From Xanthomonas prunicola (GTDB taxonomy: Bacteria; Pseudomonadota; Gammaproteobacteria; Xanthomonadales; Xanthomonadaceae), in contig NZ_PHKV01000005.1 in NCBI RefSeq assembly GCF_002846205.1, positions 340,323 to 404,322 of the forward strand: a stretch of DNA of 64,000 bases. Direction: 5' to 3'. Each line of letters begins with the position of its first letter. Within the stretch, counting starts at the first letter, position 1. The position numbers and the translations under genes are program-made. Below are positions 23,015-31,588 of this stretch, in pieces. The notes beneath the pieces were generated by a model. That model worked only from the letters and a program-made list of their open reading frames with translations. It ran no database searches and was not told where the DNA came from.

Positions 23015-23269
23015 TCAGTGACGACGCGGCGGTGTCGGGCCGCAGCTGTCGCAGCCGCCGCAGGCCGATGCGTTTTGTGTGGCGGGAGGTGCAACGCGGC
23101 GCCCAAGCGCCTGCATCCATGCAGGTCGCCCGCGGCGCAACAGACCAAGCGCAAGCGAACCGCGCAGGCGGCGCAGCACAGTGGGGAACTGTTTCTTCAT
23201 CACCACCCACAGGCTGACCAGCACGGCGATGGCGATCACCAGGTATTGCAACGTGAGCGAAAGCGTCAT
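23015..23269 (-). CDS. FeoB-associated Cys-rich membrane protein
   Basis: An 84-aa protein with one N-terminal membrane segment (LQYLVIAIAVLVSLWVVM) and a C-terminal cluster ACGGCDSCGP. One membrane helix followed by CxxCxxC is the layout of the FeoB-associated Cys-rich protein family, and it starts one base after the feoB stop. It may play the FeoC-like part in the iron transporter; that is inferred from position and layout. The Arg-rich middle probably faces the cytoplasm. Confidence 0.75.
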   Translation of the reverse strand: MTLSLTLQYLVIAIAVLVSLWVVMKKQFPTVLRRLRGSLALGLLRRGRPAWMQALGRRVAPPATQNASACGGCDSCGPTPPRRH

Positions 23270-23270
23270 C

Positions 23271-25130
23271 TCAACCGGCTCCCAGCAGCACAGCCAGCTG
23301 GTAAGTCACCAGCGAGGCCAGATAGGCCAGCGCGAACAGGTACACCGCGCTGATGGTCATCTGCTTCCACGAGTTGGTTTCGCGCTTGATCGTGGCCAAC
23401 GTGGAGATGCACATCGGTGCGTAGATGTACCAGACCAGCAGCGACAGCGCGGTGGCCAGCGACCATCCATCGCTGATCAGCGGCGACAATGCCTGCGCTG
23501 CCGCATCGTCGTCGGCAGCAGACAGTGCGTACACGGTGGCCAGCGAAGCCACCGCTACTTCGCGCGCGGCCAGGCCGGGAATCAGCGCAATACAGATCTG
23601 CCAGTTGAAGCCCAGCGGTGCGAAGAACACCGCCATTGCATGGCCGATACGGCCTGCGAAGCTGTAGTCGATCGCCGGCAAGGTGGCATTGGCCGGCGCC
23701 GCCGGGAACGAGAGCAGGAACCACAGCAGAATGGTCAGCGCAAGAATGATGCCGCCCACGCGCTTGAGGAAGATCCATGCGCGCTCCCATAGCCCCAGCG
23801 CCAGATCGCGCACCTGCGGCACACGATAGGACGGCAGCTCCAGCATCAGCGGATGCTCGCTTTTGTCGCGCCGCCACTTCTTCATCGTCCACGACACCAG
23901 CAGCGCACTGAGGATAGCCGCGGCATACAGTCCGAACAGCACCAACCCCTGCTGATTGAAGATGCCCCACACCGTCTTCTGCGGAATAAAGGCGCCAATG
24001 AGCAATGCATACACCGGCAGCCGCGCCGAACAGGTCATCAACGGCGCGACCATGATGGTCGCAAGCCGGTCGCGCGGGTCCTGGATGCTGCGCGTGGACA
24101 TGATGCCCGGCACCGCACAGGCAAAGCTCGACAACAGCGGAATGAACGAGCGCCCAGACAGACCGGCCGCGGACATCATGCGATCGAGCAGGAAGGCGGC
24201 ACGCGGCAGGTAGCCGGATTCTTCCAATGCCAGGATGAAAGCGAACAGGATCAGGATCTGCGGCAGGAACACGATCACCCCGCCAAGGCCAGCGATCACG
24301 CCATCCTTGAGCAGGCTGTTGAGCGGACCTTCCGGCAAGGTGGCGCCCACCCACTGGCCCAGCGCGGCGGTGCCGCCGTCGATCAGGTCCATCACCGGCG
24401 CGGCCCAGGCATACACCGCCTGGAAGATCAGGAACATCACCACCGCCAGCGTGACCAGGCCCCAGATCGGATGCAGCAACCAGCGGTCCAGCGTATCGTC
24501 CACGCGCGAGGTGCGGGTCGGCATGGTCACGGCTGCGCTGAGGATCTGCCGCACCAGCGCGTGGTAGTTGCCGTCGGCCGGTGGGCTGGCGATGGGCGCC
24601 GCCAGACGTGCCGCCTGCGTATCGAGTCGTTCGACCAGGACCTTGGCACCGCCGCGACGCACCGCGACCGTTTCAACCACCGGCACGCCGAGCGCCTGCT
24701 CCAGCGCCGGCAGATCGATGACGATGCCGCGGCGCTGCGCGGCGTCCATCATGTTCAACGCCACGATCATCGGCCGGCCGAGTTCGCGCAGCTCCAGCGC
24801 AAAGCGCAGATGCAGGCGCAGATTGGTCGCGTCCATCACGTAGACCAGTACGTCCGGTGCCGGCTCGCCGGGATAAAAACCGCGGCACAGGTCGCGGGTG
24901 ATCGCCTCGTCCAGGCTCGCCGGTTGCAGGCTGTAGGCGCCGGGCAGATCCAGTACCGCGAAGTCGCGCCCGGACGGCGCACGGAAGTGTCCTTCCTTAC
25001 GCTCGACGGTGACGCCGGTGTAATTGGCCACCTTCTGCCGGCTGCCGGTCAGCTGGTTGAACAGCGCAGTCTTGCCGCTATTGGGGTTACCCACCAATGC
25101 CAGACGCAAGGGAACCACTGCCGCGCTCAT
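23271..25130 (-). CDS. feoB: Ferrous iron transport protein FeoB
   Basis: A 619-aa inner-membrane Fe(II) transporter with an N-terminal G domain: P loop GNPNSGKTALFNQLTG (about 14-29), T of NYTGVTVERKEG, DLPGAYSL, and the base-specificity motif LNMMD. The C-terminal half has about eight membrane segments with the gate motifs (SSFACAVPGIMSTRSI, PLMTCSARLPVY). It is shorter than E. coli FeoB (773 aa) but complete for this lineage. It overlaps feoA by four bases (ATGA). Confidence 0.97.
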   Translation of the reverse strand: MSAAVVPLRLALVGNPNSGKTALFNQLTGSRQKVANYTGVTVERKEGHFRAPSGRDFAVLDLPGAYSLQPASLDEAITRDLCRGFYPGEPAPDVLVYVMDATNLRLHLRFALELRELGRPMIVALNMMDAAQRRGIVIDLPALEQALGVPVVETVAVRRGGAKVLVERLDTQAARLAAPIASPPADGNYHALVRQILSAAVTMPTRTSRVDDTLDRWLLHPIWGLVTLAVVMFLIFQAVYAWAAPVMDLIDGGTAALGQWVGATLPEGPLNSLLKDGVIAGLGGVIVFLPQILILFAFILALEESGYLPRAAFLLDRMMSAAGLSGRSFIPLLSSFACAVPGIMSTRSIQDPRDRLATIMVAPLMTCSARLPVYALLIGAFIPQKTVWGIFNQQGLVLFGLYAAAILSALLVSWTMKKWRRDKSEHPLMLELPSYRVPQVRDLALGLWERAWIFLKRVGGIILALTILLWFLLSFPAAPANATLPAIDYSFAGRIGHAMAVFFAPLGFNWQICIALIPGLAAREVAVASLATVYALSAADDDAAAQALSPLISDGWSLATALSLLVWYIYAPMCISTLATIKRETNSWKQMTISAVYLFALAYLASLVTYQLAVLLGAG

Positions 25131-25375
25131 GCCGACACTCCGGCTTCGCGCACCTGCACGCGCGCGGCCTCGCTGCGCCGCAGGGCAAACCGCGTGTAGC
25201 CGACCTGCACCAATAGCGGTTCGCGACCGACTGGCCCGGTGGCCAGCACCGTGACTTCTTCGCCTGCGACAAACCCCAACTCCCGCAAGCGCCGGGCGAT
25301 CGTGTCGTTGGGGAGACGATCCTCCACGGAGTCCACGATGGCGGCGCGATGCAAAGGCATGTCGGACAGCGTCAC
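25127..25375 (-). CDS. feoA: Ferrous iron transport protein FeoA
   Basis: An 82-aa SH3-like protein needed for FeoB function. The core is RRLRELGFVAGEEVTVLATGPVG followed by EPLLVQVGYTRFALRRSEA, split across the fold. The open frame runs to 25417, but a Fur-box-like sequence lies inside that extension, so the start is placed at GTG 25375 (VTLSDMPLHRAAIV); ATG 25360 is the alternative. First gene of feoA-feoB-Cys-rich protein. Confidence 0.9.
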   Translation of the reverse strand: MTLSDMPLHRAAIVDSVEDRLPNDTIARRLRELGFVAGEEVTVLATGPVGREPLLVQVGYTRFALRRSEAARVQVREAGVSA

Positions 25376-25391
25376 AAAGACGGCCTGATTG

Positions 25392-25408
25392 TTAGGAATG
25401 GTTCTCAA
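25392..25408 (-). promoter_or_regulatory. Probable Fur box before feoA
   Basis: The minus strand reads TTGAGAACCATTCCTAA, close to the Fur-box core TGAGAAT-N-ATTCTCA (three mismatches in the 14 specified positions). It lies 17 bp upstream of the GTG chosen for feoA. Iron repression of feoAB by Fur is well established in related bacteria; direct binding here is inferred. Confidence 0.6.
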
Positions 25409-25491
25409 TTCTAGCATCGACGCACCGCGTCATGGCTCCGGCGACCCGGCCCGCTATCATGGTTCGCATCCCATTCATGGACTTCTACGCA

Positions 25492-26289
25492 ATGCAGGAC
25501 ACTGGCTTGATCGTGGAGGACCAGGGAGCGGTCCGCACCTTGCGATTGCACCGCCCCGCGGTGCACAACGCGTTCGACGCGACGCTGATCGCAGCGCTTA
25601 CCGACGCGTTACGCCAGGCTGGCCAGGCAGCCCAGATCCGCGTGGTCGTGCTGACCGGCGCCGGCGCTGCCTTTTCGGCCGGCGCAGACCTGAACTGGAT
25701 GCGCGGCATGGCGACCGCCAGCGAAGCCGAGAACGCCGCCGACGCACTGGCGCTGGCGCAGCTGATGCGCACCCTGGATGAACTGCCCAAGCCGACCATC
25801 GCGCGCGTCAACGGCGCAGCGTTCGGTGGCGGTGTCGGCTTGGTGGCGTGTTGCGATATCGCCATCGGCTGTACCGAGGCGCGCTTCGGGCTGACCGAGA
25901 GCAAGCTCGGCCTGCTGCCGGCGGTCATTTCACCCTATGTGGTTGCAGCAATCGGCGCGCGCCAGGCGCGGCGCTGGTTCGCCACCGCCGAGATCTTCGA
26001 TGCCGGCACCGCACAGTTGCTGGGGCTGCTGCATCAATTGGTCGCCGCCGATCAGCTGGATGTCGCCGTGGAGCGACAGGTTCGCCTGTTGATGACCGCG
26101 GCGCCGCTGGCCACCAGCAGTGCCAAGGTACTGGTGCGCTCGGTGCTGCCACCTGCCGACCGCGATGCCATCGATGCCGCCAACGCGGCGTTGATCGCCC
26201 GCTTGCGCGTCTCACCCGAGGGCCAGGAAGGCCTGGGTGCGTTTCTCGACAAGCGCACCGCCGCCTGGGTGCCGGAGAGCATGGCGTGA
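25492..26289 (+). CDS. liuC: Enoyl-CoA hydratase, probably methylglutaconyl-CoA hydratase
   Basis: A 265-aa crotonase-fold protein. The oxyanion-hole segment is AFSAGADLNWMRGM and the second catalytic block is ARVNGAAFGGGVGLVACCDI with EARFGLTESKLGLLPAVISP. Its GTGA overlap with hydroxymethylglutaryl-CoA lyase points to leucine degradation (hydration of 3-methylglutaconyl-CoA, LiuC). The start is one of three close ATGs (25459, 25477, 25492); 25492 (MQDTGLIVED) best fits the family and has a weak GGA upstream. It is divergent from feoA with about 115 bp between. Confidence 0.85.
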   Translation: MQDTGLIVEDQGAVRTLRLHRPAVHNAFDATLIAALTDALRQAGQAAQIRVVVLTGAGAAFSAGADLNWMRGMATASEAENAADALALAQLMRTLDELPKPTIARVNGAAFGGGVGLVACCDIAIGCTEARFGLTESKLGLLPAVISPYVVAAIGARQARRWFATAEIFDAGTAQLLGLLHQLVAADQLDVAVERQVRLLMTAAPLATSSAKVLVRSVLPPADRDAIDAANAALIARLRVSPEGQEGLGAFLDKRTAAWVPESMA

Positions 26290-27182
26290 GCGACTTCGTC
26301 CGCATCGTCGAAGTCGGCCCGCGCGATGGCCTGCAAAACGAAGCACAACCGATCGCCACGGCCGACAAGATCGCCTTGATCGATCAACTCTCGGCCACCG
26401 GGCTACACACCATCGAAGCGACCAGCTTCGTCAGCCCGCGTTGGGTGCCGCAGCTGGCCGACGCTGCCGAGGTCTTCGCCGGCATCACGCAGGTGCCCCG
26501 CATTGCCTACCCGGTGCTGGTGCCGAACCTGCAGGGCTACGCGCGCGCGCGCGCCGCCGGCGCGCAGGAAGTGGCGGTGTTCACCGCAGCGTCGGAGGCG
26601 TTCAATCGCACCAATACCAATGCCGGCATCGATGAATCGATCGAACGGTTTCGGCCGATCCTGCAGCAAGCCGCGCGCGATGGCGTGCGCGTGCGCGGTT
26701 ACGTGTCCACCGTGCTGGGCTGTCCGTATCAAGGCGACGTCCCGGTGGCCGACGTGGTCGATGTCGCGCAACGTCTGCACGCGCTCGGCTGCTATGAAAT
26801 CTCGCTCGGCGACACCATTGGCGTGGGCACCCCGCTCAAGGCGCGCCAGATGCTGGCCGCGGTGGCGCAAGCCGTACCGATGCAGGCGTTGGCAGTGCAT
26901 TTCCACGATACCTACGGGCAGGCGCTGGCCAATATCACGGCCTGTCTGGAGCAAGGCGTGCGCGTGGTGGATGCGGCGGTGTCCGGCGCGGGCGGCTGCC
27001 CGTATGCCAAGGGCGCCAGCGGCAATGTGGCCAGCGAAGACGTGGTGTATCTGCTGCAGGGGCTGGGCATGCCCACCGGCATCGATCTGCCCGCCCTCGC
27101 CCGCACCGGCCGCTGGCTCGCGCAACTGCTTGGCCGCGACACCGGCAGCAAGGTCGGCAAGGCGCTGGCTGCTACTGGCTGA
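26286..27182 (+). CDS. liuE: Hydroxymethylglutaryl-CoA lyase
   Basis: A 298-aa TIM-barrel enzyme that splits 3-hydroxy-3-methylglutaryl-CoA into acetyl-CoA and acetoacetate, the last step of leucine degradation. The metal/active-site motif is VEVGPRDGLQNE at the N-terminus, with VHFHDTYGQALANI and the family signature SGAGGCPYAKGASGNVASED near 240-260 containing the catalytic Cys. The GTG at 26286 overlaps the liuC stop. Other liu genes (acyl-CoA dehydrogenase, carboxylase) are not in this window. Also named mvaB. Confidence 0.95.
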   Translation: MSDFVRIVEVGPRDGLQNEAQPIATADKIALIDQLSATGLHTIEATSFVSPRWVPQLADAAEVFAGITQVPRIAYPVLVPNLQGYARARAAGAQEVAVFTAASEAFNRTNTNAGIDESIERFRPILQQAARDGVRVRGYVSTVLGCPYQGDVPVADVVDVAQRLHALGCYEISLGDTIGVGTPLKARQMLAAVAQAVPMQALAVHFHDTYGQALANITACLEQGVRVVDAAVSGAGGCPYAKGASGNVASEDVVYLLQGLGMPTGIDLPALARTGRWLAQLLGRDTGSKVGKALAATG

Positions 27183-27320
27183 GGTGTCACTTTTCCCAGC
27201 AATCCCGCACCGCCCACCTCCGCGGTCGCGCAGGGGCTTGGGCTAGAATTGCCGACCGCTTCGCCGATCGTTCGCTCGCCGGTGTCCATCGGCCTTCAAC
27301 GCTTTTCAAGGAACTAACGC

Positions 27321-28091
27321 ATGCAGCCATCTTCTGTCCTTGCCATCGTCACCGGCGGCGTATCCGGCCTCGGCCTGGCTGTTGCACAGCGTCTGGTTGC
27401 CGACGGCGGCAAGGTCGCGCTGTTCGACGTCAACGCCGACAAGGCCGACGCAGCGCTGGCACTCCTCGGTGCCGGCAACGCGCATTACGTCGCCACCGAT
27501 GTCACCGACGAAGCGCAGGTGGCCGCCAATGTCGCGCAGGCCGCGCAGGCGTTGGGCGGGCTCAACCTGGTCGTGAATTGTGCCGGCATCCTGGGCGCCG
27601 GCCGCGTGCTGGGCAAGGAAGCGCCGATGCCGTTGGCCACCTTCCGCAACACCGTGCTGGTGAATCTGGTCGGCAGCTTCAATGTGGCCAAGGCTGCGGC
27701 CGATGTGATGCAACACAACGCCGCCGGCGGCGACGGCGAGCGCGGCGTGATCGTCAACACCGCCTCGGTGGCCGCGTTCGAAGGCCAGATCGGCCAAGCA
27801 GCGTACGCGGCCAGCAAGGGTGGCGTGGTCGGCATGACCTTGCCGATGGCACGCGAGCTGGCGCGCTTCGGCATCCGCGTGATGACGATCGCACCGGGCG
27901 TGTTCTGGACTCCGATGGTCGACGGCATGCCCGAGACAGTGCAGCAATCGCTTGCCGCCTCCATCCCGTTCCCCTCACGCCTCGGCCAGCCGGACGAGTA
28001 CGCCGACACCGTCGCCTTCATCCTGCGCAACCGCTACCTCAACGGCGAAACCATTCGCCTGGACGGTGGCGTGCGGCTGGCACCCAAGTAG
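27321..28091 (+). CDS. SDR-family 3-hydroxyacyl-CoA dehydrogenase
   Basis: A 256-aa short-chain dehydrogenase similar to 17-beta-HSD10 / 3-hydroxy-2-methylbutyryl-CoA dehydrogenases. NAD is bound by VTGGVSGLGLAVAQRLV; NCAGI and the catalytic Ser and Tyr-x3-Lys (NTASVAAFEGQIGQAAYAAS, then KGG) are present, with the typical IAPGVFWTPMVDGMPE. It lies 138 bp after liuE on the same strand, so it may complete branched-chain acid (isoleucine) breakdown. Substrate is inferred. AAGGAA lies before the ATG. Confidence 0.85.
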   Translation: MQPSSVLAIVTGGVSGLGLAVAQRLVADGGKVALFDVNADKADAALALLGAGNAHYVATDVTDEAQVAANVAQAAQALGGLNLVVNCAGILGAGRVLGKEAPMPLATFRNTVLVNLVGSFNVAKAAADVMQHNAAGGDGERGVIVNTASVAAFEGQIGQAAYAASKGGVVGMTLPMARELARFGIRVMTIAPGVFWTPMVDGMPETVQQSLAASIPFPSRLGQPDEYADTVAFILRNRYLNGETIRLDGGVRLAPK

Positions 28092-28111
28092 CCGGAAATG
28101 GGAAATCGAGC

Positions 28112-28226
28112 ATGGGGAATCGTCACGGCGCCCTATTCTCAGCACCCCGTATCCGGCTTTTCCGATTCCCGATTCCCGATTCCCGATTCCCCATTCCCCA
28201 TTCCCCATTCCCAACTCCCGATTCCC
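28112..28226. repeat. GATTCCC heptad repeat array before efpL
   Basis: From 28164 to the efpL start codon the plus strand is built of heptads: GATTCCC four times, then ATTCCCC-type variants, AACTCCC and GATTCCC. Upstream, ATGGGGAATCG (28112-28122) is the exact complement of CGATTCCCCAT (28184-28194), so RNA across the region can fold into a hairpin with an 11-bp stem. Runs of this heptad are a common intergenic element in xanthomonads. Confidence 0.85.
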
Positions 28227-28793
28227 ATGAAAGCCAACGACATCAAGAAAGGCAACGTCGTCGAATACAACGGCGGCATTTACCAGATCCGCGACATCGA
28301 GCGCAGCTCGCCGCAGGGCCGCGGCGGCAATGTGCGCTTCCGTTTCATCATGTACAGCGTGCCGGGCGGGGTGAAAACCGACGCCAGCTTCGATGCCGAC
28401 GACAACCTGCCCGAAGTCGAACTGCTGCGCCGGCTGTCGACGTTCTCGTACAAGGACGGCGAAGCGTTCGTGTTCATGGACGACGAAGACTTCACCCCGT
28501 ACACGCTGGATGCCGATGTGATCGGCACTGATGCCGGCTACATCACCGATGGCCTGACCGGCATCTATGTGCAAGTGATCGACGACCAGCCGGTGGCCGT
28601 GCAACTGCCGCAGACGGTGACGCTGGAAGTGGTGGAAACCCCGCCGGAATTGAAGGGCGGCACTGCCACCAAGCGGCCCAAGCCGGCCAAGCTCAACACC
28701 GGCATGGAAATCATGGTGCCCGAGTACATCACCAACGGCGAACGCGTGCTGGTCAACACCACCACGGGCGAATTTGCCGGTCGCGCCGACTGA
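28227..28793 (+). CDS. efpL: Elongation factor P-like protein EfpL (YeiP)
   Basis: A 188-aa three-domain EF-P paralogue: KOW-like domain I ([20 protein letters not shown]) with the loop [12 protein letters not shown], then two OB domains and a C-terminal [23 protein letters not shown] proteins rescue ribosomes stalled at difficult codons such as polyproline. The loop tip differs from the Lys tip of EF-P, which marks the YeiP/EfpL branch. The open frame upstream is heptad repeat, not protein; there is no Shine-Dalgarno before this ATG. The stop overlaps the next start. Confidence 0.92.
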   Translation: MKANDIKKGNVVEYNGGIYQIRDIERSSPQGRGGNVRFRFIMYSVPGGVKTDASFDADDNLPEVELLRRLSTFSYKDGEAFVFMDDEDFTPYTLDADVIGTDAGYITDGLTGIYVQVIDDQPVAVQLPQTVTLEVVETPPELKGGTATKRPKPAKLNTGMEIMVPEYITNGERVLVNTTTGEFAGRAD

Positions 28794-29179
28794 TGCGTCG
28801 GTTCGCCGTTGTCATGACCTTGGGTGTGCTGGTGGCTTGCAGCGCGCAACAGGCACCGACGCAGGCCGCAACGCCTGCGCCGGTGGCCTGTACCGATCCC
28901 AAGGTGGAAGACGAATGGCTGCAGCATCCGGCAGGCCTGTGCGGCATGCCGGAGGATGTGCGCAAGCTGGTGGACGATTACGACACCTGCGAGCACTTCG
29001 CCGGCGAAGAACCCTACGACGCCGACCGCCGGCATGAAATCGAAGTGGCCGTGGCGCAGTTCTGCACACCGGCACCGGCGCGCCTGGCCAAGTTGATGCA
29101 GCAGTACCGCAACGACGCGCATGTCAGCGAATGGCTGCGTCAGTATGCGAAGCAAGCGGATCTGCAACCAGCCGGCTGA
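28793..29179 (+). CDS. Small lipoprotein of unknown function
   Basis: A 128-aa protein with a lipoprotein signal ([20 protein letters not shown]; lipobox LVAC, Cys16). The mature part has five further cysteines (VACTDPK, GLCGMP, DTCEHF, QFCTPA) and an acidic segment FAGEEPYDADRRHEIE, so disulfide-stabilised and periplasmic or outer-membrane-anchored. Its ATG shares the last base of the efpL stop (TGATG), so the two are coupled. No family was recognised. Confidence 0.8.
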   Translation: MRRFAVVMTLGVLVACSAQQAPTQAATPAPVACTDPKVEDEWLQHPAGLCGMPEDVRKLVDDYDTCEHFAGEEPYDADRRHEIEVAVAQFCTPAPARLAKLMQQYRNDAHVSEWLRQYAKQADLQPAG

Positions 29180-29363
29180 GGTGTCGTCTGGTATGTCAGC
29201 TGCACGCTGATGCGGTGGGTGCTCCTGCGAGGCGCAGAGCAATCAGAACTTACAGCTGCAGACTGCAGCACTTCCTTTTCTCGCCATGAGACCGTGGCCT
29301 GCCTCACCCGAAATGAGGCCTGGGCAATGCAAAGAATGCTGGCCGCCCCTGCCCTCACCACAC

Positions 29364-29386
29364 CCCCTCTCCCAACGGGAGAGGGG
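29364..29386. repeat. CCCCTCTCCC inverted-repeat element
   Basis: CCCCTCTCCC, three bases, GGGAGAGGGG: a perfect 10-bp hairpin in the 228-bp gap between convergent genes. It resembles the dispersed CCTTCTCCC...GGGAGAAGG hairpins elsewhere in the window and may also stop transcription from both sides. Confidence 0.65.
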
Positions 29387-29407
29387 CCGGCAAGGTTGCT
29401 ATTGCGC

Positions 29408-31258
29408 CTATGGAGGGATGCGCATATCCGCTTGCGTTTTGTCGGCGGCCGCATCACCGCCCGCAAGCACACGCAATCGCGCGCGCAAACGCTCCACATT
29501 CGCCTCGCCCTGCTCCAATCCAACGCGCACATCGGCCGGCAATTGCTGGCGTCCCAGTTGCTGTAGCTGTTTCCAGCCACCGACCAGCACCTCGCTTTCC
29601 TGCGCCACACGTGCGCTCAGCTGTTGCCGCTCGCTTGCCTGCGGCAAGCCGTAACCCTTACTACCCAACAGTAGCGCCGGGTGGCTGAGCTGCGCTTCGC
29701 GCGCGAACAGCGATTGCAGCTGCCCCTGCACCGTTTCGCGCGCCACCACGCCGGGTTGCAGCAGGCGTTTGAGCGCATCGCGCGCCAGCAATTCCTGGCG
29801 GCGCACTGCCGCCTGTTCCAGCAACAATGCCGCCGCAGTTTCGCGCAGCCCACCACGATCGAACCATTGCGCCCGTGCATCAGGCGCAGCATCCAGCCAC
29901 TGCGCAACTGTTGTTTGCGGCACCGCGATGCCTCGCCGAAGCACATCGAACATGGCCTGGTAATGCGCGGCCGCCGATTCGAAGTAATAGCCCTGGCGGA
30001 TCGCCTGAGCAGGATCGTCCAATACCTGCATGTCGGCAATGCCGGCGCGCTGCAAGCGTTGCCGCACGCCGCGCGGCGTGATTGACGCCAAATTGGCCGC
30101 AGCCAGACGTGGCACCCCATCGTGTAACAACTTGAAGGTTTCCACCGCGCAGTTGTTGCCGATGAAATAATAGCGCCCGTCGTAACTCCAATGCACCTGC
30201 GCGGCACGCGTCAGCAGCGCGGCGATCTCATCGGGCGTCAGGGTCAGCGGCACAGACGACAAGGCACGCAATTCCACCTTGGTGTATTCGTCCACCACCT
30301 GATTCAACGGCAGCACGAACAGCCGCGATGGATACGAACCGGTGAGTCCACGCCAGCTGGAAATCTGTACATCACCCACGAATGCGCGGAACGACAGCAC
30401 GCGGTGATACTGCAAATCCAGCCGGCATGCGGGGCCCGGTGCACGGCCGGGGGCGCAGATCACCAGGCGCAGCATGCTATGGCCCCAGCGGCTCATCGGC
30501 TGCTCGTTGCCCTCGGCGAGCAGATAGTCCACCGCGTACACGCGTGCCGGATCCAGCGTCAGCAACGACATCGCACCGGCGTCGTTGTCGGCCTGCAGAT
30601 ACGGCAGCGCGGTCTCGCATGGCACAGCGCCCTGCGGCGTACCGATGCGCTGCGCAAACCAGGCTGCCAGTGCAGGGCGCCGGCACGCGTAGTCTGCGTC
30701 CAGCACGTAATGCTCAAGATTGACCGCGACGAACTCGGCCGGGCTGCGGCGCTCGTAATCGTCCGGGCTGCGGTCGCTGAACTGATTTGCGCTGCGCCCC
30801 ACCCGCCACGGCCGCACCTGCCAGCCGGCAAGATCGCGCAGACGCGGATCACGCGACAACGCGCTATCTGCGCCGCGATCGAGCACATGGGCCAGTTCGT
30901 GTATGAGCGCAGCCATCGCCGCGCGCGTGGCCGCTGCGGTGCGATCGGAACGTGCGTCGTCGGACTGCGCACTCCACGCCTGTAGCAGCGCGCGATCAAG
31001 CAGGACACGATTGCCGATTGCACGCCCATGTACCTGCGCTGGTAGATCGGTGCGCCATTGCAACTGGATCGGTGCGGTTAGCCGCTGCGTCCAGCCCTGC
31101 GGCAGTCGCTGCGCGACCTGCTGCACCAGTGCGTTACTTGCTTGGATCTCCGCCGGAGGCAAGTCCGACGGAACAATCTCGGCCAACAATTCGGCCTGCG
31201 CCTGCGGTGCGATCAAGGTGGCCAGCAGCAGCCAACCGCACCGCCGGCGTAGGCTCAC
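29408..31258 (-). CDS. DUF4105 family exported protein
   Basis: A 616-aa protein with a signal peptide (MSLRRRCGWLLLATLIAPQAQA). It shows a zinc-protease-like MAALIHELAHVLDRG near residue 120, suggesting a metal-binding helix, and the DUF4105 hallmark SRWGHSMLRLVICAPG around 255, followed by SFRAFVGDVQ and YYFIGNNCAVETFKLL with a conserved Cys. DUF4105 proteins are envelope proteins of unknown role. It is translationally coupled (ATGA overlap) to the DUF2388 gene upstream. Confidence 0.82.
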   Translation of the reverse strand: MSLRRRCGWLLLATLIAPQAQAELLAEIVPSDLPPAEIQASNALVQQVAQRLPQGWTQRLTAPIQLQWRTDLPAQVHGRAIGNRVLLDRALLQAWSAQSDDARSDRTAAATRAAMAALIHELAHVLDRGADSALSRDPRLRDLAGWQVRPWRVGRSANQFSDRSPDDYERRSPAEFVAVNLEHYVLDADYACRRPALAAWFAQRIGTPQGAVPCETALPYLQADNDAGAMSLLTLDPARVYAVDYLLAEGNEQPMSRWGHSMLRLVICAPGRAPGPACRLDLQYHRVLSFRAFVGDVQISSWRGLTGSYPSRLFVLPLNQVVDEYTKVELRALSSVPLTLTPDEIAALLTRAAQVHWSYDGRYYFIGNNCAVETFKLLHDGVPRLAAANLASITPRGVRQRLQRAGIADMQVLDDPAQAIRQGYYFESAAAHYQAMFDVLRRGIAVPQTTVAQWLDAAPDARAQWFDRGGLRETAAALLLEQAAVRRQELLARDALKRLLQPGVVARETVQGQLQSLFAREAQLSHPALLLGSKGYGLPQASERQQLSARVAQESEVLVGGWKQLQQLGRQQLPADVRVGLEQGEANVERLRARLRVLAGGDAAADKTQADMRIPP

Positions 31259-31554
31259 TGGGCCAGGATGGACTGCGCCAGTTCCAGGTCGCTGGACAGC
31301 CGCGCCGCATCGCTACGGCTACGCAACTGCACCAACGCCGCTTCCAGACGCGCGCCGCGGATGATGCCACCGCTGGCGACAAAACCAGCCGCATCTTCGC
31401 GAGCGTCGGCCACCACCTTGTCGTCGCCGGAACTGCTGCCGGAAGAATTGGACGAACCGGCCGACGACGCGCCTGCCGAGGTACCGGCCAGACTGGATGC
31501 GAATGCTGCAAGCGGCAGCAGCGTCAAAGCGCAAAACACGAGGGAGCGCATCAT
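31255..31554 (-). CDS. DUF2388 family small exported protein
   Basis: A 99-aa protein with a signal peptide (MRSLVFCALTLLPLAAFASS), a Ser/Gly-rich stretch and the DUF2388 block DKVVADAREDAAGFVASGG, then IRGARLEAALVQLR and LAQSILAQ. The function of the family is unknown. Start is either of two adjacent ATGs (31554, 31551). Its stop overlaps the DUF4105 gene, forming a two-gene unit of exported proteins. Confidence 0.8.
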   Translation of the reverse strand: MMRSLVFCALTLLPLAAFASSLAGTSAGASSAGSSNSSGSSSGDDKVVADAREDAAGFVASGGIIRGARLEAALVQLRSRSDAARLSSDLELAQSILAQ

Positions 31555-31588
31555 GGGCTGATCTATTCCGTGTGAAGGTCGTGGAAGA

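Noticed and set aside
28098..28226. 43-residue N-terminal extension of EfpL
   Set aside because: The codons are heptad repeat; EF-P family proteins begin at the ATG at 28227.
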